Source: Apiospora phragmitis
Taxonomy: Eukaryota > Ascomycota > Sordariomycetes > Amphisphaeriales > Apiosporaceae
Direction: 5' to 3'
DNA length: 64,000 nt
NCBI GenBank assembly: GCA_038363925.1
Contig: JAQQWL010000002.1
Span: 2,108,001-2,172,000, forward strand
Part shown: positions 23,756 to 34,425 of the stretch, one piece after another
Layout: every line of letters begins with the position of its first letter
Position numbering within the stretch: the stretch's first letter is position 1
The notes under the pieces: generated by a model
What the model was told of the DNA's origin: nothing
What the model saw: only the letters and a program-made list of their open reading frames with translations
Database searches by the model: none
Position numbers and translations under genes: made by a program

Positions 23756-24347
23756 ATGGCTGCGATACAACAATTCCGTTTCGCTTCGGCGGTATCTTCG
23801 CTACTGCCCCGGATGACCTCTACGACATTTGCATCCTCTTTCAGGTCCGCTCTTCTCTCCTCACAGCAAACACAGCAGGCGCCCTATCCGACATGGCCGT
23901 CGCTAGCTGTTGCGATCCCTGCTGCCATCCAGAGCATACCGGGTCTGCTGGGTGACATCTGGGAAGGCATTCTCAAGGCTGTACCCAAGAGCAAGGTCTC
24001 GCACATGAAGAAGCGACACCGACAGATGGCAGGCAAGGCCCTCAAGGATACGATCAATCTGAACAAATGCCCGGTATGCGGCCACACGAAGAAGATGCAT
24101 ACCTTATGTCCACAGTGCATGGGCAGTAAGTTGATCCAAACAGACCCGGCTTCGCTGGGCGATTGGATGCATAGCTAACAATGCGACAGAAATTCAAAAT
24201 ATGTTTCCCCAACACATCGGCGGAGAAGAAGGTCGACCACGCATGAGCGACACACAACTCGTAGTGTCAGATGAAAGGGGATACATATTGCATCGGATTG
24301 GCGTTCAAGGCCGGGTTATAAATGGCCTTTTTTTTATTCATGGTTGA
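23756..24347 (+). CDS. MRPL32: Mitochondrial large-subunit ribosomal protein bL32m
   Basis: Exons 23756-24125 and 24190-24347 give 175 residues. The N-terminal half is a Ser/Arg/Ala-rich mitochondrial leader. The core VSHMKKRHRQMAGKALKD, then LNKCPVCGHTKKMHTLCPQC, is the bL32 signature with two CxxC pairs that bind zinc and are needed for assembly of the mitochondrial ribosome. The intron sits just after the last Cys pair. The second exon adds about 52 residues with no known motif, longer than the usual bL32m tail, so the true end may differ. Confidence 0.88.
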
Positions 24348-25305
24348 ACGTTCTGTACAAATCAAGTGTACCATGACCGAGCACTGTATACTATATGTAC
24401 ATGCATATCATTATTACGAGCTATCGCAGCTTATGTTAACCCGAGGATGTGTTTTCTGTTATGCTGCCCTTCGTCGACGCTGCTCTTCTGACGTCCAAAA
24501 CGGCCCATCTTTTTTTCACTTGATAAGTGATGCAATGCGACTTCGCCCGAGCTCTGAACGTGGACCCCACCAAGTAGGGAGAGCAGGGTCAACATTGCTT
24601 GCTGGAATAGCGAGAAGGCGAGTCGTCGTCCATTGCCAAATGACGGAATATGTGCGAATGGCTCGCGACTCCGGTACGCCATACGTTTGGGTTGAGCGAA
24701 CGATGTCGCCCGCCTCGCAAGGGTTTGAGCGAGCCAGCTCTGCAGATGAGGCAGGCCAATTCAAAGAATATGAGAAATGACAAAGTTGAGTATGCCCTAG
24801 AATGCTGTTCAAATCGCACTGAGCCACGTCACTCAACCTGTCTGGCAGGGCGTCATCTATGCAGATTGTCAGGAAAGCTGAGGATTAGTTACTGGTATGC
24901 CTTTGGAAGAGGTCACATAGGTACTCATCGTTTCAACTCGGTGAAGGTGAGGAGACTTGCGTTGATTCATATGCATACATGTTGAAGTATAACTAATGTT
25001 TTGTTTTATTTTTGGCCAAGTCCGTGTAAAAGTGTCCAGAGAACATGCCCCTACCTTTCCATCTAACATACTGACCTTCAAATTTCAGCCAGTTGATAAA
25101 AGCCTAGGTAAGCAAATACTGCTTAAGCAAATTGCTGACGTCCCCCCGCATGACGACCTCTGAAGGCCTGCCTGATAAAAGCTAGATAAGTGCTCCATTC
25201 TGACCGCATCTCCCAGACTCATCCATTTGTTCCAGTCTGCATACTCCTGATACTCTAACAAATTTGGAATGGTCTACTTGTTGCACTATTCCAGCGGAAC
25301 AGGTC
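24348..25305. other. Intergenic region before the NLR relic
   Basis: No gene supported. Overlapping frames on both strands at 24322-24985 lack domains. AT-rich toward 25000. Confidence 0.5.
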
Positions 25306-28300
25306 ATGTTGCCAGCACAGAGAACGCAGCAGGAAGCCTGGAGGAAGCTATTGGATGACAAGCAAGCACAGTTCCGGACCTCAAACCCCAATACTTTCAA
25401 GCTGGTTGCTTTCGATGATTTCTCACGATATCTGCAAGAGATCAATCAGACGTCCAGTCGGCGGTGTTTGAGTCGTTTTATCAGTCGCTTCCAGAACCAA
25501 CTAAAATATATCAAGTCCTTTGAGCGAGCTATATCAGCCTTCTCTCAGACCAATGACGCAGCCTCGTTGCTTTGGGGCGGGCTCCAGGTCATCACCGAAG
25601 TACGCCGGCTTCTGGAGGCCCCTCATTTGGCATCAGACAACTGACTTGCTTGCATTTCCCAAGAGTGCCATTAGAAAAGCGGATGTCACCGAGGGTATTT
25701 TCGACCTGCTGACAAGACTCGCAGAGTCTTTGCCTTTCTTTGAGGATGATGTAGCTTTGTACCCTGACGAGCCCACTCTGCAATGGCCACTACGAGACAT
25801 ATTTTCCGAATTTGCCTGTTACTGTCTGAAGATGAGCCAGTATCTGAGCTGGAACCCCTTGAGTATGCTATCTGACGAAAGAATATCATTGGTCGATGAG
25901 AGAACGCGGGTCACTGACAGGCTGTTCAGAGAACGCGGTGGCGTCCATCTTAAGCTCGACGCCCGAAAAGAGCCTCAAGCAGGTCCAAGCCAACCTCACC
26001 AAATGCAAAGAACAATTCGATAGAGAATTTGCCCTCTTCCATCGGCGCCAAGTCCGCCGGGAAGCAATGGCAGCCTTACAGCCCCAAGAACGACAGGCCA
26101 GTCAAAGCTTTCCAATACCGGTTGCAATTCCAGCCAGCCCAAGCAGCTCAGTCACGAGCATCAAGTTTCCCGTTGAAAGCGGGCGCCCGACAAGGAACTA
26201 TTACTTCCAAGGGCGCTCCGATGTACTGCACATGATCGACCAACTGTTCGCTGTTACCCGCTCTGACAGTCCGAATCAAGCTGCAGCTGGTTCTGAATGC
26301 TGTGTCATTCACGGCATGGGTGGCGTCGGAAAGACGAACACGGCCTTGGAATATAGCTACTCCTTTGGCCACCAATACCAGGCAGTATTCTGGGTCCAGG
26401 CCGGGACGTCCGTTGAGCTCACCAAGTCATACGAAGCCATAGCCAACAAGCTGCGGCTCCGGGATGCTCTCACACCGCAGAGTAGCGCGGGAGACTCTCA
26501 GGATTTGTCCATCTACAGCGGGGTCGAGCTCGCTAGGGAATAGCTTGAGCAAACAGGTAGACAAACCGCCATATGACGCTGTTTGACCCTCGTTGTGGAT
26601 GACAAGCTAATAATCTGGCCTTTGTGATAGAGAGACCGTGGCTTCTGATATTTGATAACGTTGATGGGGTCCGGAGTATCGAGCCTTTCATCCCTAGAAG
26701 TAGAACTGGGAAGGGTTCTATCATCATTACTACACAACGGCCTAACTTGAAGCAGATGACCGCTAGGTTCCATCGATTACACCTTCGCAGCTTCGATGTG
26801 AGCGGTGGAGCCAGAGTACTTTATCGATACCTCGAGAGGAGTCCGGAGAGCGATTTGGAAACAGAGACGGCCTCCGAGATCTCCCAGTTTGTTGGTGGGT
26901 TGCCATTGGCTCTGGCTGTTATAGGCGGTTACATAGACGTTTCCGGTTCCACACTCACAGAAGCTCTGGTTCATCTCAAGAAATCCTCTAGGGTTTGGGC
27001 GACAGACCTGAATCTACATTACGTCCAAGATTACGATAAAACGTTTGGAACCGTCTTTGATATTGCAGTCCAAGAGCTTGGGGGGACGTCTAAGAAGCTA
27101 CTGCAAACTATGGCATTTCTCAACCCTGATATGATACCCGAAGAGTTACTACTCGCTAAGGCCAATGGCGAGTCTGAGGGGCTGATTGGGAATGATGATG
27201 AGTAAGAGCTGACGAATCCGGCCTAGAACAGTTTGATTCTGACATATTCGAAAGATTTGCCTCCGCTACGGACGAACTCAAGGTGCGCCAACTGATCAAG
27301 CGCGAACGGTCTGGCTGCGATACCTTCTATATATCGATCCAAAGGACTGTTCAGTTGAGTGTTCTACATAGTATGAGTGGAGATCCAGACCATCGCCTGG
27401 AAGTGTTCAACCAAGCTTTCGAGTTCGTCAAACGACAGTTACCTCGTACTTCGCGCATTCGAGTGCCCCAGCCGCAATTTTTCAACACACTCGTGACTTA
27501 CGTTCCTCACGTTCTCAGCCTTCATACCCGTTCTTTATGGCCAGAACCACGAGTACCCCTCCCGATCGACTTTGCCATGACTGTGGCAGATTGCGGAACA
27601 TTCATGATGTATCAGCGTTTGGACATCGAGGGTAAGAAAGCCCTGCAGACAGCAAAAGAAATCTTCAATCCGCACGGCTATGACGAGACGAGCCCCATTT
27701 TTGGAGACACCGATAGCTGTCTCTCCTAGATTTGTGACAGTGCTGGAGTCTCAAGCAGGGCGGAAGGCAAACGCTTGAGAGTCAATGCCGCGAAGATTAG
27801 AGCGCTCGAGTACGGCAGCATTGCACCGGAAATGCGGACTCGAGACGACGAAATACGATTCTACAACTCGAAATCATCACTAGCCGCCAATATTCTTCAA
27901 GAGGAGAGCGGGGCAGAAGAATTCATCAGTCTCATGGAGGAATGCCTCCAGGCATATAATCGCTGGGCCACTGAACAAGAGTATCCCTTCGAGCATTCCA
28001 AATACTATTCCTGTGGTGCCGGTGCCTTGGAACAACTTGGGCGAACAGAAGAGGCTCTGTCACTTCAAAAGCGGGCTTGCAAGCTTCAGGAGATGCATAG
28101 CGGTCCCTACGGCCACTTGACTCTCTTGCATTCCTTTCATCTGGGTAATTCATACTGTCTGACCGGGGACACGACAGCTGCACTGGAGATACATAGAAGA
28201 GTCCTAGAGAACCGCCAGAAGATCTACGGTAAGACCAACCCTGCCACCATGGAGAGCTATGCAATGACAGGGGCAGTGGCTCTCCGGGCCCAACAGCACC

Positions 28301-28566
28301 AGCTGGCAAAGTATATCGCAACGTTCTCTAAGCAAAACTTGCCGCTAACTCATGGCTTACGGAACTCCTTTTGAAATGTGTGGAGGTGAGTAGCCGTCTT
28401 GAATGGTGTGAGGAGGGGATAGCGTCAGCGCAGCACAGGCTGGCTCAGGTGTACCGCGTTCTAAGGGAGACGGATGAGGCAGAGAAGTATCAGAGGGCTG
28501 GCTGCTGATGCCACTCGCGAGAAGTTTCTGGACAAATACCCAATTTATTGGGCGGAATTGGAGTGA
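25306..28566 (+). pseudogene. Decayed NLR-like STAND gene (DUF7708-like / NB-ARC / TPR)
   Basis: Proteins of this build sense non-self in fungi, with an N-terminal helical domain, a nucleotide switch and a repeat sensor. The parts are in order. From 25306: a helical domain like DUF7708 with ISAFSQTNDAASLLWGG. At 26314-26350: a P-loop, GMGGVGKTNTALEY. At 26640: Walker B LLIFDNVD. Then IIITTQRP and GLPLALA. From 27880: TPR-like helices with RQKIYGKTNPAT. A real intron lies at 26557-26630. The chain is broken: frame shifts near 25640, 25933, 27203, 28345 and 28505, a TAG at 26541 where the frame expects Trp (AREW), and a TAG at 27727 where Gln would fit. The pieces between breaks are well kept, so decay is recent. 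Both stops fit C-to-T or G-to-A changes. Confidence 0.75.
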
Positions 28567-29164
28567 GTAACTCGGTAGTACACGACCAGATGATCTCAGT
28601 TGGGGCCGGGCGCCTGACAACTGGATATCGGTATTTGTCACTGCGCGAGCAGGCTGGTGGTGTTTAGACCGCCCCCTTGAACTTGCTTTGTGTATATGCT
28701 CCGTTCATTTAATGGCACTTCAACCATTCAGCATCCCTAGCTCCAGCATTGGCATCTCAATGAACAGGAAATGTAGGATCGGCTCCCGCCTGTGCCTGGT
28801 TGGTAGCTGTTTAGTGCCTGGAGGTCCCTGCCTGAGGTGATCAATTGCATGCGCCGACCCAGCAGTAGATTGTAGGTAATATGGAAAGCCTCGTTACTTA
28901 TAGTCATAATATCTTATTGATGAAAATTGTAAATGAAATATCGCTGTCTGTAGCAGGTATTCTTTAGGATTTTGCCTGTATGGCATTAGACGAATCCAAG
29001 CATACCTTCATTCTTGTTGTGAGGTGAAGTCATTTCCATGCCCTTTTGTCCAGGTCCCACAGATTGCCCCACCAAAGCTTTCCCATCTACATTATCACCA
29101 CCATCATCAAGAGAGGAACACAAGCCCCGCAACATCTTGCGCGTCTGTTCTCCGGGCCAGCAAT
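28567..29164. other. Intergenic region upstream of SKI8
   Basis: 3' flank of the NLR relic and promoter of SKI8. No gene or repeat seen. Confidence 0.55.
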
Positions 29165-30315
29165 ATGGTATGGATTTTTATTCCCGTATCTTGAGATTTC
29201 ATGTCACTAATGTCATATTCAGTCCAAACAATATCTTACCGCGCATACGGTGGACAACGGTAAGCTCCTAACTTTGTTGCCCCGCCAAGAGAGAGGCTCT
29301 GTGTGGCATTCTGGTCCATATGCTTACTGACTTTCTATAGCCCATATTGCCAATATCTTTGCGATCGCCGCTACGAAAACCGCCGTCCTCTCCGCCTCCG
29401 GCTCCTCCTGTATAAACGTACATGCGACGAACAAAGATGCATACCCTCTGGTGCAGTCCATCTCGAATGCGCACAAGCTAGGGTGCCACCACTTGGCCGT
29501 GTCTCGCGACGGAAGAGTCGCCGCTTCGATAGGCTTTGCGGGCGAGCTGAAGACATGGAAAATTTCAGATACGGGCTCCGGTGATTGGGAGCCTTATGTT
29601 GAGGTCGCCAACGGTGGCGAGACGAATGGTGAGGCGTGGGCCCTTGCGCTGAGCGAAGACGGCTCCGTACTGGCAACAACTACTCACAATGGCCGGGTTA
29701 ATGTATGGCGGTTGAGGGATGGTTCGAGCCAGCTTGCGCAACAATTTGAGCCAGGCTCCGTAGTCACAAGCGCCTTTGGCATGTCGATTGATATAAGCCA
29801 TGATGGCAAGTACACGGCAACTGGCCACGAAAATGGGGCCGTCTACATTTACAACAACGAGACGGGTCGGATTGTATATCAGCTACCTGGTAAGCAAACA
29901 CATCGGCAGCTCAACCAGGCTTTGTACTGACCAATTTCTAGGCCTTGCGAAGCCGGTTCGCGCCGTGGCCTTTTCCCCAGCAGGAACTAAGCTTGCGGCT
30001 GCTGGAGACTCCATGACTATCGAGCTCTACGATCTACAGTTCGGCGAGCACGTGGCCCAGTTCACAGGCCATGCAGCATGGATCATGAGCATCGACTGGA
30101 GCGATACGGGCGAGTATCTTCTCAGCGGAGCGTACGATGGGAAAGCTAAGGTGTGGTCCATCGACAAGCAAGCCTGCGTCGCCACCCACAGTGAGACGGA
30201 ACAGGCACTGCTCAGCGTCAAGTGGTTACCAAAGACGGGGATGAACGAGATGTTCTGCACGGCTGGCGCGAACAAGAGTTTAACGTTTTACCGCGAAGCC
30301 ACAGGCACCGCCTAA
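29165..30315 (+). CDS. SKI8: Ski8 WD40 protein of the Ski complex
   Basis: Ski8 is a WD40 propeller that holds the Ski2-Ski3-Ski8 helicase complex feeding RNA to the cytoplasmic exosome; in yeast it also acts in meiotic break formation. Exons are 29165-29167, 29223-29259, 29341-29889 and 29942-30315, all with clean GT-AG borders and matching phase, giving 320 residues. The first coding exon is the ATG alone. The second carries SKQYLTAHTVDN, the family's opening, then AHIANIF. WD repeats follow, with recurring GH/WS pairs (AWALALSEDGSVLATTT, GHENGAVYIY, GHAAWIMSIDWSDTGEYLL) and the late SVKWLP segment typical of Ski8. Confidence 0.9.
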
Positions 30316-30948
30316 CGACCGCAAAGATATCATCACATTGCATTACTGGGCATGGCGTTCATAAGATGGCTCCTACATGTATGGATGGAAAAGGGACTGT
30401 CCACTTCAATGTTGCATTGTATTGGGTTCAAGTTAGAGAGGGGCATGGAGCATCAATCAACTTCCAGTCGTGAGCAGCTCAACCGGCTGGCTCTTACGAT
30501 TTCGATCTAATCTTTCTTCGTGGCAACAAATAAAAACCCCAACATGATAATGTACAGCCAATTAAGTAGCTCATTGGCACTCCTTACATATAGATTGTCT
30601 CAATCCGAGTGCAAATACAGCTCCTATGTTCAGAATCTGGTAGAGCAATCTGTGGCAGCTAACAAAGGCGTCACGTGCATTCGTACCTTCCTCGCGTTGT
30701 CCCTCCAACTCTGGTCCGTTTCCCCAACTTGCCCCAACGTCATTGCCATCTCATCCAATTGAAGGTTCCCGCACCCACCCACTTTTCTTATTAGGTCCCC
30801 TGCGTCAATCCATCTGTGACGGAGATCAAACCGTCGCAAACATCATTAGAGAAGCATTCTTAATATTTGCGCATTGGTTACTCGTCTGCATACACAATTG
30901 ATCCCAAAACCGCAGAATTGTCTTATCAATAGTAGTACTATCATCGCC
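30316..30948. other. Intergenic region SKI8 / POLD4
   Basis: 3' flank of SKI8 and promoter of the next gene on the same strand. Nothing else seen. Confidence 0.55.
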
Positions 30949-31661
30949 ATGCCTGCCACACGCCGCAGCACCCGCTCCTCGTCGCAAGCCGGCGGAAAGC
31001 AAGCGACACTGTCCTTCCACAATCGAGTGACCAAGGCCGTCCCGAAATCGAGCAAGAACCTCGTTTCGTCTCCCTCCAAGCAGTCGCCGCTCTCCAAGCA
31101 CGTCATATCAGCTTCGCAAGAAGAGGAAGAAGCCCAAGCAGAGCCCGCCAAGGAAGACATTGTCATCGACGATGCTGCTGCCGAGTCTGAGCCGGAGGAG
31201 CCGGAGGAGCCTTCGCCGGTAGCGGAGAAGGAGGATGAGGTCGTCGAGAAGACCGTCGCTGAGCTGCGTGCAGAGACGATCACCGGGCGCCAGGTGGACC
31301 AGTATTGGCGCAAGCTCGAGGGCGAGCGCATCGCCAAGAGAGTGCACCAGGAGGATCTGAGCCAGGCCGAGAAGGTCTTGCGGTATTTCGATGTTAGCTC
31401 GCAATACGGTGTAAGTACTTCTTCCTCGGAGAATACTCCAGCCATATTTCTTGCATAGTCTGGTCTTACTGACTTCAGCCATCCTAGCCTTGCGTCGGAA
31501 TCTCACGTCTGAGACGCTGGCAGCGAGCAGATAAGCTCGGTCTTAACCCACCACCAGAGGTTCTGGCCGTCCTCCTCAAAGAAGAAGAGAAGGGAACCAA
31601 GGGAGTCGAGAGGGCGCATATGGACACCATACTGAACTCCACGGCCGTTGGCGTTTCTTGA
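30949..31661 (+). CDS. cdm1: DNA polymerase delta small subunit (Cdm1 / POLD4)
   Basis: Fourth subunit of the replicative polymerase delta, equivalent to fission yeast Cdm1 and human POLD4. Exons 30949-31410 and 31488-31661 (GTAAGT donor, CCTAG acceptor) give 211 residues. Near the start, KQATLSFHNRV looks like a PCNA-binding PIP box. A long acidic Glu/Ala/Pro-rich linker follows. The conserved C-terminal core runs from about residue 115 and ends in YG-PCVGISRLRRWQRADKL followed by GLNPPPEVLAVL, the hallmark of the family, with the intron falling inside it between Gly and Pro. Length fits fungal members, which have longer linkers than the human protein. Confidence 0.87.
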
Positions 31662-32773
31662 AAGGCTGAGCAAGGTGTTTTCGACATGACAAAAGGCCTC
31701 GGGCTACACGCGTTTTGAGGCCACAACGATCTTGATATCTACGAACTGAACGTGCTTTGCGCATATGGACTTGGCTTGCTAAATGGTGTTCAGGAGTTTG
31801 GCTTTCACGTAACTCTAAGATAGAGGGTTCCATCACGAGGGGCTTTTAGGCTCCAAACTGGGTTTCGGCTTGTACAGTTAGCGATCACGAGGACATGCGT
31901 ATTGATTCAAATAGAACTTCTGTTCATGCCATCCAAAGTGGAATGTTTTATGGGACCGATGAGAGAAGCTACAGATTCTTCCGAGTTTGTCGAGGCTTAA
32001 GGAGTGCGCCATTGCCCGAAGATGACTGGGTTGGTTACCTGTGTGTATTTCGCATATAGGACTTCGAATGAAATTCTATTTCATAATCTTGGCCTTTCCC
32101 ACAAAAAGCACCAAGTCTTCTCCGGGTGGCTTTTACATTAAAACGGAGCGTAGGTATGTATATATGCTGACTCGTGCCCGTGTCGTGTGAATCATATATG
32201 TGTACAAAGTTCAATATAGTCGATGCGAAACGCACCCTGTCTCGGGATTCCGCGCTGTTAATAATAGTTCTCAATGGCAAGCCTAATGTTGTTTCAACCC
32301 CAATCTACCTTGTGCTATATAACCATACAGACTCGTGACTTGTGTTGGCCAGACAGTATGCGGGCTGGTCCTAGATTTAGGACTGACAGATGGAGGACAG
32401 AGGCATTATCCCAACTACGCAGCTCGATCTACGCGTCCGTATTTATTGACCATGGACAGAGGGCCCCCGCGATATGGTGTAGAAGTTGATAGGTCGCTGG
32501 CTATATCACCAAAGCCTCGTTAGGTTCTAGATTCCTTGGCAACTAATCATGCCAATGGGTAGGTATGTAGTCATCATCACTAGATGAACTTTCTAAACTC
32601 GATTACTCCTGTTTGTGTATATAATGCGTCCTCCTCCCCTTAGTTCGGTGGCCTCAAAACACAGCACTTCGATCAGCAGCAACACCCACAGCTTATTTAA
32701 TCACGGAACATCCCAAAAGTCTACTTGCTTATTCACCAGAACTTCTTTTTCTTCCTTTCGTTAAGTCAACAAG

Positions 32774-32953
32774 ATGCAGTTCACAATAGCTTTGCGAGGC
32801 TTCCCAGGGTCGCTGCGGATCAGATTGCGGTATCCTTGGTTGCTCCTTTACTTGCTTGAAGTAGGATATGCCGCGGCCTCTGCGGGTCGGCGATATAGTA
32901 GGGTCACTCAGATTGCTTCTGGGCGGACAGTTGGCATATGGCGGGTTTTGTAG
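32774..32953 (+). CDS. Possible small secreted protein, uncertain or decayed
   Basis: A 59-residue frame starting MQFTIALRG. What makes it worth listing is its promoter-like lead: a TATATAAT-type element near 32619, then a long C/A/T-rich leader ending CAACAAGATG, as found upstream of the real secreted-protein genes here. The N-terminus begins like a signal peptide but then turns basic. The +1 frame just after it encodes a Cys-dense stretch (CEASQGRCGSDCG), so a frame shift in a small Cys-rich secreted protein is possible. No family recognised. Confidence 0.2.
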   Translation: MQFTIALRGFPGSLRIRLRYPWLLLYLLEVGYAAASAGRRYSRVTQIASGRTVGIWRVL

Positions 32954-33900
32954 GGGCGGGATACCTCAATAGAGGCTTGCAGGCCAAAATAGGGCTGGAA
33001 AGGGGGTTTGGACCATTTCGATTGGAGTTGATGCAGGTGGCTTCATCTCAGAGTACATAACAACGTATCTATGAACTTCATCTCCAGTAAACTATCGGTC
33101 CGTGTCACATGGCGCCTAAATGCGTTATAACATGGCCGACATAGTGTGTCTTGGATCTTGCTTAAGTTCGGGTTGACAAAGTTGCATATCACCCATTCAC
33201 CATATGTTCCCATTTACCTCCTTGTCACAACCTACTAGTAGCATCAACGCGTACTTGTAGAGGTCTTATTATTCCTGTATGTGGCGCGGCCCAAAAGACG
33301 TAGAAGTACCTCCGCCAACAGCCGGGTAACTATCAGTTTTCCAATCTTCCAGGGAAGGCATATGCTGCCGGAACTGAGACACTCTGTCCCGCAGGTCTCG
33401 ATGACGATGCTGTACGCCCCCTCAGATACGGACGGGGGTATCATCCTAGCTTAGAGCTAAGGCCATTTCAAAAACACTGTGATCTGCTAGTAGTCAGTAA
33501 AGATAGGCCTGGCGTTGAGCCCTGCTGACGACAACCTTCCGAGCCTTGATCGTACTCAACCAGATGAACATGGAACAGCATTTGTGTGATGTCACTAGTT
33601 TGCCAGCATATGAACCGAGAAACTATGCAGTAGGTCCTGGAAATTGGGATGGTCTAAGAAGGTCTTGAATATGGGAGGGTAGAAACGGGTTTACTGCAAG
33701 GTACCCTGCGCTATGGTTGACTACGTGTATCACGAGATCTCCAGGAGGAAAAGGTTCATGTGAAATAGCGGATGAAGAACTGGAGAATCACGTGGAAGAA
33801 GGAACAGGGCGTGGCCGATGAGCCTCATAAGAAACCAGAAGTAGAAAAACTCAAGGTATTATTGCCTGAGTCGCATATCATACCCAGGGTCGTTGCTGGT

Positions 33901-34071
33901 AATTAAAAAAAATGAAAAGGGGAAAAAAAATCTAAAAGCTCAGGTAGGGTATTCGAACTGCAGTCCCCTGGGTTGACCTGACGAAAGCCATCGCTGCTCC
34001 TCAGGGGGTGTGCAAGTGAATTCCTACCTTACGAAGAAGTTTTTACCACCAGGCCAGTGTGGCGAAATCCC
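33901..34071 (-). mobile_element. Candidate tRNA-type SINE
   Basis: Read on the minus strand, the 171-base unit begins GGGATTTCGCC, has a Pol III A box (TGGCCTGGTGG, 34046-34056) 15 bases from the start and a B box core (AGTTCGAATAC, 33949-33959), and ends in T-runs that would serve as a Pol III terminator (33901-33935). A 7-base direct repeat, TGCTGGT, flanks it exactly (33894-33900 and 34072-34078), as a target-site duplication would. The A-B spacing of 86 bases is longer than in a tRNA, and the T-arm stem does not pair, so it is not a functional tRNA. The call is inference from one copy. Confidence 0.5.
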
Positions 34072-34425
34072 TGCTGGTGTTGATGGAAAAGGAAAGCTTT
34101 GAGATATTTAAGGGTATCTTAATTGTTGTAGGCATTGGGTCTACCTACTGGGAGCTCACGGTTACCTCACCTTCCATATCATATGCCCGAGTCAGCTCCC
34201 CTAAGCCACCCCATTACTGGAAACCACCTGCATAACAATGAGCACTCTAGCTCAAATAGAAAGGCGAGCGACATGGAACAATACCTTTCACGCAATGACA
34301 CAGGCTTTGGGCTTTCCAAGGTAAGTTTCTTCGTGGGCCAAGATTTCCATTCATGTTTCCCATCGCCAGTCTCTGGCATTTACTGAGGTCACCTAGGTAG
34401 GATGCACCCAACCGATGCACTCGCA

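Larger units (their letters stand above)
31662..34425. other. Gene-poor region with a SINE candidate and a small ORF
   Basis: About 2.8 kb. Apart from the SINE-like element (33901-34071) and the 59-residue ORF at 32774, I see only short unassigned frames. The region is AT-rich and may be an accumulation site for insertions. Confidence 0.5.

Noticed and set aside
27203..27230. A 25-base intron in the NLR gene (GTAAGA...CCTAG)
   Set aside because: Too short for splicing in ascomycetes; a frame shift is more likely given the other breaks.
33941..34060. Functional tRNA gene
   Set aside because: A and B box-like sequences exist, but the T-arm stem does not pair, the spacing is too long and no anticodon arm can be drawn. 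A SINE-like element fits better.
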